Source: Asterochloris sp. CNOR1 (taxonomy: Eukaryota; Chlorophyta; Trebouxiophyceae; Trebouxiales; Trebouxiaceae). From it: a DNA stretch of 64,000 nucleotides. Made by a program: the position numbers and the translations under genes. The stretch spans positions 1 through 64,000 of the forward strand of contig OZ017747.1 of the NCBI GenBank assembly GCA_963969365.1, written 5' to 3'. Under the pieces are notes generated by a model. It ran no database searches and had not been told where the DNA came from. It saw only the letters and a list, made by a program, of their open reading frames with translations. Below are positions 36,601-50,853 of the stretch, one piece after another; position 1 is the first letter of the stretch, and every line of letters starts with the position of its first letter.

Positions 36601-39170
36601 GGCATCTCAGACCTCGAGGCAAAGTACCCAGACCAGGTGGGTGGGCAATCCTGGGTTGGTTTGCAAAGCTCTGTACTAAAGAAGCTGGCCCCTCTCTGAT
36701 GGCTCATTGGCTGCCGTCTGCACAGGGTTCTCCAGTCAGAGAAGGCTGATAGCGCTTGCTGCTGTCGTCTTGCAAGTTTTGGGTCCCTCATGCCTGCCAT
36801 CCATGCCTCTTCAGTTTCCGTGATTCCTCCTATGTGTCTGTGTGCAGCACCTCTCCACAGTCCAGCCCTCTGCCTGTTTGCCTTCAGATTCTTCAGAGTC
36901 TGCACGAACTGCCAGACAGGGCTGTGCTGGAGCAGTTGATCTGGGACCTGCCCCTGCAGCTGGTGGACTGGATTGACGAGGCAGCCCTGTACTGCGCTGT
37001 CCTCCAGGTGGGCTGCTCTTGCTCCCTGCTGATGCACGTGTCTGCTGCATGGTAACTGCAGACTGCGTTCTGCAGACTGCTTGCACGCAGCTCCACGTGG
37101 TGCAGTGGAGCCGTCCTCTTCCTTGCAGCCTCAGCCCACCTGTATCTGCAGAAGCTCAGCAGGCAGCGCATGCCTGCAGCAGGCCTCAGTGTCGCCTGAG
37201 GGGCGCCCTGCTGCCGCTCGGCAAGGACTGGCAGCACTGTGCCCTGCACTGTTGATGATGTGGACAACAGCGCTGTGCAGACTGCTGGGCTCAGGGCTCC
37301 CTGTTCTGCAGTATTCGTCCCCTGCTGCCCTCAAGGCATCCTGTGCTTGCCATCTCACTCAGAGCACAGCAAGCAGCAGATGCCTGCACCATGTGCCTCT
37401 GCGCTGGCAAGTGCTGCGTTGGCGGATGCTGCGGTGGCAGACGCAGCGGTGGCAGACGCAGCATCCTGCCTATCAGCTGACTGCAATGGTTACATCACTG
37501 TTGTGAGCAGGCCACAGCTGGGTGTCCGACCCGTGATCAATAATGTTTCGTCGATGGTGCGCTGATGCTGACACTGCTGCATGCCTGTGCAGGTCCCAGA
37601 GGGGTACGTCTTTTCCAGGACGCCCCTGCGGCTACATGGCAAGGTGACCACTGGGTTCCAGCGGGGCAGCAAGCAGATGGGCTTCCCCACAGCCAACCTG
37701 CCACCGGAGCCCCTGACTGAGGAGCTGGAGGGCCTGCCCAAAGGGGTGTACTTTGGGTGAGCCTGCACCCCGCTCTATGTAGCACCCCACTTCACATGCC
37801 ATGCTGGCCCACTGCCAGTGCTCAGCTTTGGGTGAGCCTGCCTCTTGCTGGGAGCAAGCAGTCTCCTCTCAGGCACACCTTTCTGAGTAGACATGCTGCG
37901 ACCCTGACACAGCTCTGCTTTAGCTGAGCCTGCATCTTTCTGAAAGCGAGCATGGTCCCACAAGGAGCCGTGCTGGCCGCCTCATAGGGCTCTGCGTCGG
38001 GTGAGCCTGCCTTTTGCTGGGGTCAGATATGTTTCACCAAGAACTCTTTCCCTGAGAAGCCATGCTGGCCGCCTCACATGGGCTCTGCCCTGGTTCGCTT
38101 TGCCTCTTGCTGGCAGCAGCCATACTGCTTCCAAGAGGAACCCTCTGAACCGCCACGCTGGTCTGCCACCAGGAGGCTAGTGTGGGTGAGTTTGCCCCTC
38201 CAAGTGCTTGAGGTGACCCCTCAGGGGCAGCCATGCTTGACAAGCGCAGACGCCCTTCTCATCATCATGCAGCATTGTGACGTCGCTGCGCTTATGCAGG
38301 CTCTGGCCCTTGAGAATTGTAAGGAGCACACAGGCATCAGACATGAGACAGTCAAGCGACGCTGCCAGCTGACGTAGAGCCCTGCGCTGCAGGCGGCTTG
38401 CACTGAACCAGGGCGGGTGTGCCAGCCAAGCTTGGTGTCAGTCAATCCTGGCATCACTGAACAGGGGCTCCTGTGCTACAGGTGGGCTGTGCTGAACAGG
38501 CAGAGAAGTGGCATGCCATGCAGTCTCTGTGCTGGTGGTGGGCTGTGCTGAAACGAGGATCCCGTGTGCTGCAGGTGGGCTGTGCTGAACAAGGAGAGGG
38601 GTGGCATGCCACCCAGTGTCTGTGCTGGTGGTGGGCTGCGCTGAAGCAAGGATCCTGTGTGCTGCAGGTGGGCTGTGCTGAACAAGGGGGAGCATGCTGG
38701 CGTGGCGCACAAGATGGTGGTGAACGTTGGGCAGAACCCGACTGTGAACGCACAGGATGCCCCACTGACAGTGGAGGTGCACATCATGCACGATTTTGGG
38801 GCAGACTTCTACGGCGAGCCGGTGCGTGTGGTGGTCACAGGCTTCATCAGGTGGGCATCACTGATTGCATGTGGAGCTGATTTGCACGTGGCCTGCAGCA
38901 GCCATGTGGTCGCACACACGACTGCTGGCGCATGCATCTGTTGCAGACATGCCCAGTGCACACAGCGAGGCAAGGTGCTCATGGTCCAGCAGCTGCCTGG
39001 CAGAGCATAGACGTTTCCTATACACATGCTGCAGGCCAGAGATGAAGTTCACTGGCATTGATGCTCTGATATCCCGCATCAGAACCGACGCTGGCATTGC
39101 CAGAAAGCAGCTTGACCTGCCAATGCACCAGAAGTATGCAAGCGATGGTTGGCTTCTGGATTCTCATTGA
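33619..39170 (+). CDS. Methyltransferase-like domain fused to riboflavin kinase
   Basis: Ten exons, 387 residues in phase: 33619-33753, 33864-33962, 34359-34426, 35050-35140, 35970-36063, 36563-36636, 36888-37007, 37593-37756, 38668-38850, 39035-39170. The C-terminal ~160 residues are a riboflavin kinase (riboflavin + ATP to FMN): GFQRGSKQMGFPTANL, GLPKGVYFGW, MVVNVGQNPTV, HDFGADFYGEPV and the final RIRTDAGIARKQLDLPMHQKY. The first ~225 residues follow a class I SAM methyltransferase layout: AHNAAQAEAFDPLS, then VMDVDMCPGCLIPHLQ where motif I should be, ILAVQVSRRLL for strand 2, GPFDAAFFNIVFG for motif IV, LLKPGGYIVLG. Motif I has lost its GxGxG glycines, so SAM binding is doubtful. The same mRNA appears to encode both parts, since exons 7 and 8 join in phase 0 (AVLQ/VPEGY). 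Intron 2 uses a GC donor (GCAAGC). Confidence 0.85.
35350..35760 (+). repeat. ~100-bp tandem repeats in MT-RFK intron 4, echoing the exon 5 acceptor
   Basis: CTGCATGCTGCTGCCA recurs at about 35351, 35450 and 35549, and again near 35727. The first two units share GCAATTGCACATGACCCCAA. The junction of one unit, CTGCCTGCAGAGGGTCGGTT followed by TGACGCTGC, resembles the true acceptor and exon 5 start at 35962-35985 (CTGCCTGCAGGGGCCCTTTG then ACGCTGCC). The array therefore looks like repeated copies of an intron-exon junction that then decayed. Confidence 0.72.
37820..38200 (+). repeat. Echoes of the exon 8 donor in MT-RFK intron 8
   Basis: The true junction (about 37749-37766) reads TACTTTGG/GTGAGCCTGC. 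Near-copies follow at about 37825 (GCTTTGGGTGAGCCTGCC), 37919 (TTTAGCTGAGCCTGCATC), 37996 (GTCGGGTGAGCCTGCC) and 38182 (TGTGGGTGAGTTTGCC), spaced about 75-95 bp apart or multiples of it. Several retain usable GTGAGC donors. Confidence 0.75.
38478..38682 (+). repeat. 93-bp tandem repeat duplicating the exon 9 acceptor
   Basis: The acceptor and exon start CAGGTGGGCTGTGCTGAA occurs three times with exact 93-bp spacing: acceptor positions 38482, 38575 and 38668. Only the last gives the riboflavin kinase frame. The spacing keeps the reading frame, but entering at 38575 meets a stop before the real exon, so the upstream copies act at most as decoy acceptors. Confidence 0.85.
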
Positions 39171-39435
39171 GGTTCGACCTTCATGAAATCAACAAGGGAA
39201 GCTGATAGAATGGCAATTGTCTTGAACTGAAGGCATTGAGCTCATGCGCAGATCAGGTCAGAGATGGAGTGCTCCAGATGCTTAGGCTTCTGCGTCAATG
39301 TACAGCTGCTTGCCACAGCAAGAGCTTGGTGCGGCGTAAGCTATCAGCCAGAAACTCTGCATGGCGCGTCCCAGCGCTTGGGGGTTTTGTAGGTCAGAGC
39401 ACTGCACGGAACTGTCAATGGACCAGTGGCTGTGA

Positions 39436-42449
<3,014 letters not shown>

Positions 42450-42775
42450 GATTGCCGCTGGCCTGCTGCTCTCAGGCTGGGACAGAGCAGCAGGCGATTG
42501 CTGGGGTTCTGGGGGATTAGACCATGCTCATGCAGCAATCAGCAGAGGAGCTCGAACACAGCAGCTGTGGCCGACGACTGAAGCAGCCAGGTCGCGAAAA
42601 TCTGCGAGCTCCCCTGCGGCTCACACTGTCTGACCGAGCTGATCTCTGCCACAGGTAGTTGCTGCAGCCGGCCCTACATCTTTCGCAAGTTTTGTCCAGG
42701 CAGCAGGAAGGGGACACCCAGCCAGCACCACAGCAGCTGCTGAGGGCCTAGCCCAACAGATCAGCCCCTGCCATC
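42450..42775. promoter_or_regulatory. Divergent promoter region PP2Ac / eIF4A-III
   Basis: 326 bp between the two start codons. It should hold both 5' UTRs and promoters. I see no ORF, repeat or clear TATA element. Confidence 0.5.
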
Positions 42776-45700
42776 ATGGCTGGCATGGAGGTGGAGGACA
42801 TCCAAACAGTGGAGTTCAAGACCACCAAGGGGGTGCAGGCGCTCAAGACCTTTGAGGAGATGAACCTCAAGGAGGGCCTGCTGCGCGGTATCTACCAGAT
42901 AGGCTACGAGAAGCCGTCTGCCATCCAGCAGCGCGCGCTGCGTCCCATCTCAGAGGGACGCGATGTGATTGCCCAGGCGCAGTCCGGCACGGGCAAGACC
43001 TCCATGATTGCACTGGCCTGCTGTCAGGGCGTGGACCAGCGGACCCGCGAGTGAGCGCTGAGGTGTTTTGTTCCTGCTGGGTGTGTTTTGGCTGGAATAG
43101 CTTACAATGGGGTGCTCACAGTGCTTACCGTGTGTGGCTGTACAGCAGGTGCTGCCCCCCTGCAGCGGGCACGAGAAGGCAGCATACGTGCAGAGGGCAG
43201 CAGCACAGCTTCCCTGCAGAGTTCTGCTGCGCTTGCCAGCTCCATGCGGCTTGCCTGACAGCGCTCATCGCTGGTGCCTGTGGGGCAGATAGACGCCCTC
43301 AAGGCGCTGGCTGTGTCACACAAAGAGCTGTCTGTTACCATTGCTGGGCAAGCATACGGGCTGGCCCGCCCCGGCCACCTCTGGTCGCACCAAGACTGGG
43401 CTGCTCGCCCACTTGTTGCTCACTGACGCTTGTCGCTGTCACATGCTTGCAGGTGCCAGGCATTGGTAATGTCCCCTACGCGTGAGCTGGCCACCCAGAC
43501 CACCACCAACATCGGGACTGTGGGCGAGTTCTGCGGCATCCTGGCCCACACCTGCATCGGCGGGAAGAGCATCAGTGAGCGGACAGCCAGCAGCCTGCAA
43601 ACCACCACGCTGCCTGCAGCCCTGCCTCTCTGTTGAAGCAACGAGCCTGCACTCTGGTAGGGGCGGGGGAAAAGCAGCCCCAGACAGACCTTACAGCTCC
43701 TGCTGCATGTTGGGCAGGTGTCTAGGGACCAGGGTTTGGTGAACCTGGCTGCACTGCTCATGTCACTGCTTTCAGGAGCCGCTGCTGATAAGTTGCACAG
43801 CACTGGGGTGGCTCCTCTGAGTGGCCATCAGTGCCAGCTGCTCAGGTCTTAACCTGGAGCTGCCAGCTACACACCCCTCTCCAGGCCTTGCCAGATGCTT
43901 GGTGGGGAGTCCCCTGCCAACTGAGCTCCACCCTTTGACATCAATATGACTGCGGCATAGGCATCCGTGTCGCTATGACGGCTGCATCCGAGCACATGTA
44001 TAGCTGTGGCATAGGCATTGCTGTCGCTATGTTGGCTGCAGCGGAGCTTTGTGATTGCTCTGGCATAGGCCTCTCTGTGGCCATGGTGGCTGCAGTGGAG
44101 CATTGGTTCAGCTGTGGCACAGGCATCCACGTCACTGTGGTGGCTGCAGCAGGGCAGCTGCCTGACCATGCGCACTCTCACCTGAGTCCTGGCACATCGC
44201 TGTAGTGCTGTGGATTCATCTCATGTCAACACCATCAGTGTGCATTCCCCTGGTGCTACATGGCACTGAAGTCACCATGCCGCAAGCTCCGCCCGGCTTA
44301 CATTTCACCACGTCTGACCTCAGACTGCTAGGTGCCCCACCTGAAGGCAGCACCAGGGAAGCAGCTGGGTCCTTTGGGCTTGACCATTCTTGAGTTTGCA
44401 GACTGTCACTTGCAACAACAACGTCTGCACAAGTGTTGTTATGTGGCCGTGCCCTCAGCAGACCTCAATGAAAGTCGTGCTCCCAGCTCCAGTTTTTGCC
44501 TCCCTGTCTGCTGGCAACGACATCAACATCCTGGAGCGCGGCGTGCACGTTGTCTCAGGCACCCCCGGGCGCGTATTTGACATGCTCAAGCGCAAGGCCC
44601 TGCGCACGCGACACATCCGGCTGCTGGTGCTGGATGAGGCTGACGAGATGCTGTCCAAGGGGTTCCGGGACCAGATCTATGACGTCTACCGGTACTTACC
44701 GCCTGAGACACAGGTGTGCTGACCTTTTTGCCTGAAACAGAAGTGGAACAGCGCTGACCTGCTGTGAACTACTTATAAGACATCCTCATCCACTGTGATC
44801 AATTTGCAGGCCCGGGTCCACGCAGTGGCACCTGGTGTGCAAGCACCCAGCAAGCTCTCATGTGCTCAAGGCTCTGCTTTGTCTGGCTTTCCTCAGCCTT
44901 CTTGCACTGTTTGAAAGCTTCAGAAAGCAGCTTCCCTACACCTGCAGGTGGTCATTGTGTCGGCCACGCTGCCCCATGAGGTGCTGGAGATGACCCACAA
45001 GTTCATGAATGACCCAGTGCGTGTGCTGGTCAAGCGTGATGAGCTGACTCTTGAGGTGGGCGGGGGCGTGGGCGGTGACATTCCACTTTGACTTGTGTGA
45101 TCAGGTGCTCCCACCACTGCAGCTGCTCCAGGCGTGGAGGGTCTACTCGGGTTCAGATTCACGGCTCCTCTGCCATGGGGGGCTGGCAAGAGCATCAGCA
45201 GTTCATAATCAAGGCTCAAGGGGTGCAGGGCAGAAAGGCCAGCAGCCTCGACGCTTGCCGGCGTCAGGCAGTATGCAGTCTCCAACACCTGAACTGGCAG
45301 TGCAGTGCAGCAGCACCTGTGTCTATGAACCACAATGCCGTTCAGAGATGCCTCCTTTGTGGCTTAGCCCAGCTCGGGCCATGTCTGACCCGACGCTGCA
45401 GATGATTTCACAGCCCTTCCGTGCTGCCCAGAATGCAAGGCCCTTTCAGCGTATTCCAATCTTTTATTAGGCTGAACTATGCCAACTTGTTGCTTTAAAG
45501 GGCATCAAGCAGTTCTTTGTGTCAGTGGAGCGTGAGGAGTGGAAGTTCGACACGCTGGTGGACTTGTATGACACCCTCACCATCACCCAGGCAGTCATAT
45601 TTGTCAACACCAAGCGCAAGGTGGACTGGCTGGTGGCCAAGATGCGGGAGGTCAGTGACTTGCGCCGAAGTAGCTGAGTATTGCCTGTCCAGAAACATGC

Positions 45701-47492
45701 CTGTACTGCCAGCTCGGTGTTCTCACCCCTGGAATGAGGCTCTAAGATGCCAAGTTGCAGAAGCATGTTCATGGAAGTGTCAGTCTCCAGCAAGAGCTGT
45801 GAAGGTTCCCTGTCCCCTGCCTGCAGCAAAACTTCACGGTGTCGTGCTTGCACGGCGACCAGCCTCAGGAGGAGCGTGATGCCATCATGGAGGAGTTCAG
45901 GTGGGTCAGAGCCGCAATGCCAGCCTCTGCTGCAAGTGTGGGCTGGGGGCCAGGGGTAGTGAGCATGCTGCAGGCTCTAGGCACATCATGTGTGGTTTCA
46001 GGTAGGTCAGAGCATCAACGCAACCTTCTGCTGTTGGCCAGGCTGGATGAGGGGTTCATGAAGTGCGACATGGGGCTTTGAAGTCGTGATCACTCAGCCC
46101 ACCATCATGTTTATATAGTGCTGGAAACGCAGCCTGGCAGCTCCTTCAAGACAAGCACAGCTTGCTTGGGGTGTGAATGCTACTCATGTAGACTGTGCCA
46201 GCGGTCATCGTGCTGCACCTGCACAATGCCTCACGCAGCCAAGCACCTTCTGAGACTGTGGTGGCCTGCTCGCAGGTCGTGCAAGTCGCGAGTGCTCGTT
46301 TCTACAGATGTCTGGGCCAGAGGCCTGGACGTGCAGCAGGTGGGCAGTGAAAGCAGTCATCACCTTTTGCTGAGGACACTGCAACCTTGCTTTTCTTTTT
46401 CCTTTCCTGAGCTGCACAGCTGCTGCCAGGCTGTGCCCCTTATCAACGCAGCTGCAGCAACCCTGGGTGAATCTGAGAGCATGCCAGGCTTGGACAGGCA
46501 GCAGGCTTGCCAACAGGCTTGGACTTGGCACTGCCAGGCTGTGATTGGTCTGCAGCAGCACCCCTGACTGTCTGTCTTGCCTGCTGCACAGGTGTCGCTG
46601 GTCATCAACTATGACCTGCCCAACAGTCGTGAGCTGTACATCCACCGCATTGGGCGGTCTGGCAGATTTGGGCGCAAGGTTAGCTTGTGTCCCGGTTGTG
46701 CGTGACTTCAAAGCTGCCTGCATCCCGCACGATGAATTGGGCGCCCTCTGGCATTCCTGCGCATTGTCTTGGGCGCTCTCTGGCGTCTGTGCGCAGTCTG
46801 AGTTCTCTGGCCATGTATAACTCCAAAGCTGCCTGCACTCCTGTGCAATGGAGTGGACATTACAATAGAGTAGGCGCAAGGACAGCCCGAGCACATGCCT
46901 GCCTGCTGACTGGAGCTGCCTGCACCCCTGCATGATGGTTGGGGCTCTCTGGCCGACTGCACTCTGGCAGAGTTGGGCGCAAGGGCACCCCAGAATCTAC
47001 ACCCTGAACCTGCTGCAAGTCCAGCAGCTGGTGCTGGTGCAGCATTCCTGTTGCTGGCACTTTGTGCAATGTGCGAGCTCTCCTGGCCCATGTGCGTCAT
47101 CTGCATGTCTGAACGGTCAGGTCATGGCCTGCACCCTTGCATGCTATCCAGATGATGATGGCACTCCCTGGCCTCCATGCTGGCAGCTTCAGCCAGAACT
47201 GCAGCTGCAGGAGTTTATGCTTTGCTAGCGACGCTCTGCAGCTCATCACCGCCCGCTGCTGCAGGGTGTGGCCATCAACTTCGTCAAATCAGACGACATC
47301 AGAATTCTGCGAGATATTGAGCAGTACTACAGTACTCAGATTGATGAGATGCCAATGAACGTTGCAGACCTGGTGAGTGCAGCAGTGCTGACCTGCCTTG
47401 CGCATGCTGGTTTCTCAGGAGATTGTGCCCAGACTGGTGGCCAGTTGCCCCATACATTGCTGATGCACACTGTTCCTTGCCTGCAGATCTGA
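42776..47492 (+). CDS. EIF4A3: DEAD-box RNA helicase eIF4A-III (exon junction complex core)
   Basis: Nuclear ATP-dependent RNA clamp of the exon junction complex. Ten exons: 42776-43050, 43453-43574, 44493-44713, 44948-45055, 45501-45650, 45827-45900, 46276-46339, 46592-46678, 47265-47372, 47487-47492; 404 residues in phase. Motifs in order: [12 protein letters not shown] (Q motif), [77 protein letters not shown]. The end [20 protein letters not shown] then MNVADLI is diagnostic of eIF4A-III rather than eIF4A-I. The last exon codes only Ile plus stop. With the only AG acceptor available for exon 3, about seven extra residues (IIFASLSA region) follow CIGGKS. Convergent with NAC beta across 277 bp. 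Confidence 0.95.
45995..46025 (+). repeat. Echo of the exon 6 donor in eIF4A-III intron 6
   Basis: The true exon 6 end and donor (about 45893-45920) read GAGTTCAGGTGGGTCAGAGC followed by CGCAATGCC. About 105 bp downstream, 45995-46020 reads GTTTCAGGTAGGTCAGAGCA followed by TCAACGCAACC. Both keep a usable GT donor. Confidence 0.7.
46700..47010 (+). repeat. Echoes of the exon 8 end in eIF4A-III intron 8
   Basis: The exon 8 end TCTGGCAGATTTGGGCGCAA (about 46659-46677) recurs at 46963-46982 as TCTGGCAGAGTTGGGCGCAA. Shorter versions lie at 46735-46760 (TTGGGCGCCCTCTGGCATTC) and 46767-46790. A second shared element, AAAGCTGCCTGCA, occurs at about 46711 and 46824. Confidence 0.72.
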
Positions 47493-47769
47493 CTTTTGAC
47501 GGCTTCACCTGACAGACCAAAGCTGAATGCCTGCTGCTTCTTTCGCCTGCCCCAGTGACTGCCCCCCTTTCAGCAAGCCCCTATACAAGCTGGTGCAAAG
47601 TGCGAAGTATACCAATGGGGGTTTCAGGGTTGGCATTCCCCCGGCGAGCTGCAGGGTCCCCCATTCTTTTACACTGTTCACCACTGGCAAGCTGCTGAGT
47701 CTCGCAACAGGTACAAAACTGGTAGTGACACGCCTTTGCAAAGGGAGTGTGCTTGGGGGCTAGTTGCAT

Positions 47770-50677
47770 CTATGAGTCAAATGTCTGGCCGTCCACAAGC
47801 TCAGGCACATCTGCAGGGCAAACAGAGCATTTATGTCAATCACATTGTTGAACGTGCTTGATCATTGCTGTCTCTGCTACAAAGGCCATTGGGGCAAGCA
47901 ATGCAGCAGTAGCCAAGATGGTGCGAAAGATTAGAGGCAATGCATGCGCCAGACAAGACCCAGGGCAAGGAGGTCCAGTGGTCAGGGCCCCACAGTACAG
48001 CAGCAAAGCAAGCAGCCACTGCAGATCTGCAGTAAGCACCTACTGTCACAGCCAGACCAGAGCTGTATTGCAACGCGTGTGGGGCTTGCTGCCTTCCTCA
48101 TCATCATCCTCTGGCACCCCAACACGCCCTGCTGCTTACACTGCCACACAATTCCAGACTTATGTGGGATGAAAACTCACCATCTTCCTCCTCTGACACC
48201 TCAGCCACTGCTGCTGGCGCCCTGTTACCACCGCCAGTGCCACCGCCGCCTCCTATGCTGCCACCCTGCAGCATCACCAAGCAACTTTGCCGCATCCACA
48301 TATTAAAACATGCAGATATGTCAGCTGCCAGCGCCAGCGCTGCCCCCCACGCTGCCACCCTGCAGCAGCACCACAACATGTCTTACACAGCTTCAAGCAT
48401 GCTTGACATGTCAGCTGCAGCAGCCAGCAGGCTCATGCTGCCACCCTGCTGCAGCGCCACAACAAGATGGTCCTCATGGCACAGCTTTTCAGACATGCTT
48501 GATGTGTCAGCTGCAGCAGCCAGCAGGCGCATCCCATGCTGCGACCTGCAGCGGCACCACCACAAGCTTGGCTCTTGGTCGCACAGGTCTGTTGATAGGG
48601 CTCTGCGTAGCAAGTCAGCTGCAGAGGGGGGCAGGCCTCCATTGAGGCCGCCACTTGGCGGCAGCACCACAGCAAAAGTCGCCTCATGGTCTCTCCGACT
48701 TTGTAGCTCTGCAGCTGCAGCCCAGTAGGCTTGCCGCTGGAGGTTTCTGGGTTGTGCAGACTCTGCTGCATGTGCCTTTTGCAGCTGCACCGGCCTCAAC
48801 ACCAGGCCCCCTTGACTCTTCAGCAGAGCCTATTCTGACTTGGCAAGATAACAGGTCCCTGCTGTATGCACCTCATGCAATGGAATGTCTGTTACCAACC
48901 TAAAGAAAAGAAACCCAGCCTTGCCAGACCAGATGTAAGAGATTGCCACCCCAGCCGTTTTTGCCAAAAGCTGCGCTGGGCCACACCCCACTGCCAAGCA
49001 CCTCGCCCAACAGTGCTCTGAGCAGGCCTCTCAAGCTGGTCGCTGCCCCTTCTAAGAAGTGCTGCGCTGGACAGCACCAGACCACAACACGTCCCTCATG
49101 TAACGAAAGAAACAACCTCTCAAGACTGGCCGCCCACCTGCATCTGCGCATGCAGATTCCTCATCTGCGCCATGTTCTCCTGCCCCAGCTGGGGAATAAT
49201 GTTGGGGAACAGCTCCTGCAGCTCTGCAGGGGCAGGGGCAAGCACAGGGGTCAGCATGAAGGCTGCACCGTCCTGACACTGCTTACTGGGGAGGGGGGAA
49301 CCAGTACATGAAAGCCAGCTTTCAAGCTGCACCACGCCAGACCATAGTAGCTGCAGCAGGTGCACGGTGCGTGTCTCGGGGCAAAGAACTCCAATTTCAG
49401 TGTAGGCCAGTGCTCCGTGCTTGCCAGAAAGCCCCTGAGACAGGCCTCACAGCTCTCTGGGCTTAGCTGCGTCTTGTTGGAGAATGCACTGGCAGGTCAG
49501 CACAGTGCAGGCTCTGCTGCTCTGCGGCCTCTCTTGAGGTGCCAGCAACCCTGAGGAGCAACAGCGTGACAGGACCGCCTCTGCGAATGATCGGGCCAAG
49601 AAGCGCTCAAGTGACTTACTCTTGGTCTGCGAGGGCCCGCTGACGACATATGTGTTGGCCGCAATGGACGCTTGCACTGCAGCAGGGCGGAAAGGTAGTC
49701 AGTGGGCGCCGTACAAGCCAGCGCCACTGCTGGCCGTCTGCACCTCCAACATCTGCGTGCTAAGATCACCGGGAGGGGTTTGACATAGTACTGCACTGCC
49801 TGTGCTGGGGCGACATGAAGCAGAAGCACATCTGCACAACTGGCAGGGGACAGACCAGCACTAATCCAAAGCCCGTCTCGATATAACAGGGGAACCTTCA
49901 GCAGCTTGTGGGCGCTGGCAGGGGACAGGCCAGCACCAAATCAAAGCCTGCCCCACTCCAAAAGGGAACCTTCAGCAGCTCGCGAGCGCCAGGTGCAGGC
50001 AGCTGCTGCACATACAGCAAGGCAGACCCAAGAAAGTGGGATCCCTTGACCACACCCATGCTGCACTTTCACCAGAGCAGCCACCCCTTGAAACAGCAGC
50101 GATGACAAGCACCCCATGCTGCCCCAGTGTCTCATTTCCAAAGGCCTGCCACTCCCCCCACAGGCAGTGTCAGCAGCAGCAAAGCATCTGCCATTGTGTG
50201 GCAGCAGCAACTGGCCTAGAGGCCGGCGGGGTCCCCACCTTTTGGGTTGGAGAAGTGGATGACTGAGTCCGCCATGAACAGATTGACCTCCTCAATGCCT
50301 GGGATGGTATTCACACCCAGGCGCTTAAGTGTGTTCTGCAACCGCTTGTCATCGGTGGAGGTGGTCTTGTGCACAGCCTTTTTCTTTCTGCAGGGCATAA
50401 GGCAGGACTGAAGGTCTATGTGGTGCTTGCCACAGCTGTTTAAGACACATGGGCTGCTGCAAGCCCAGCATTTGGGTTGCTGAGAGATACTGCTGGAGCC
50501 TGTGCGGTCTGTGTGAAAGTTGATGGCAACTTAAGGTCCAGAGCAGGTTGACGCTGTCCCAGAGGGCTTGCTGCCTGAATGCCTGACATGTGACATGCTG
50601 ACTGCCCACCTCCTCACTGTGCCTTTGCCCCCAGTGCGCACAGCACTGGCCATCTTCATGAGGCGTTCCCTATTCAT
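47770..50677 (-). CDS. BTF3: Nascent polypeptide-associated complex beta subunit (NAC beta / BTF3)
   Basis: Ribosome-bound chaperone subunit that pairs with NAC alpha at the nascent-chain exit. Six exons: 50677-50610, 50387-50239, 49676-49620, 49223-49138, 48265-48181, 47810-47770; 161 residues in phase. The N-terminus has the ribosome-binding basic motif [18 protein letters not shown]. The NAC domain follows: [72 protein letters not shown]. The C-terminal tail has a Gly run ([13 protein letters not shown]) and an acidic end [17 protein letters not shown]. Length and order match plant BTF3. It is divergent from the next gene across about 180 bp. Confidence 0.95.
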
Positions 50678-50853
50678 CTGCACCAGACACCAGCATCCAG
50701 TTCAGCATCATGTTGCAGGTGGCAGCAGCCAGATCGCCATGCGGCCATATACTGCTCACCTTGTCGGGACAGCCTCCGGTTAGAGACCACCAGACAAGCA
50801 GGGATCACGCCGGCCTCGGAAATTCGTCAAGACTCTTGGGCAACTCAGGTCTA
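50678..50853. promoter_or_regulatory. Divergent gap NAC beta / right-edge gene
   Basis: 176 bp between the NAC beta start and the first candidate ATG of the plus-strand gene. If the plus-strand start is really further in, the gap is up to about 420 bp. The core promoter is inferred from gene layout only. Confidence 0.4.

Noticed and set aside
47836-48073. Hydrophobic minus-strand ORF as last exon of NAC beta
   Set aside because: The acceptor at 47811 gives [13 protein letters not shown]-stop, the expected acidic BTF3 end; the hydrophobic ORF lies in the preceding intron.
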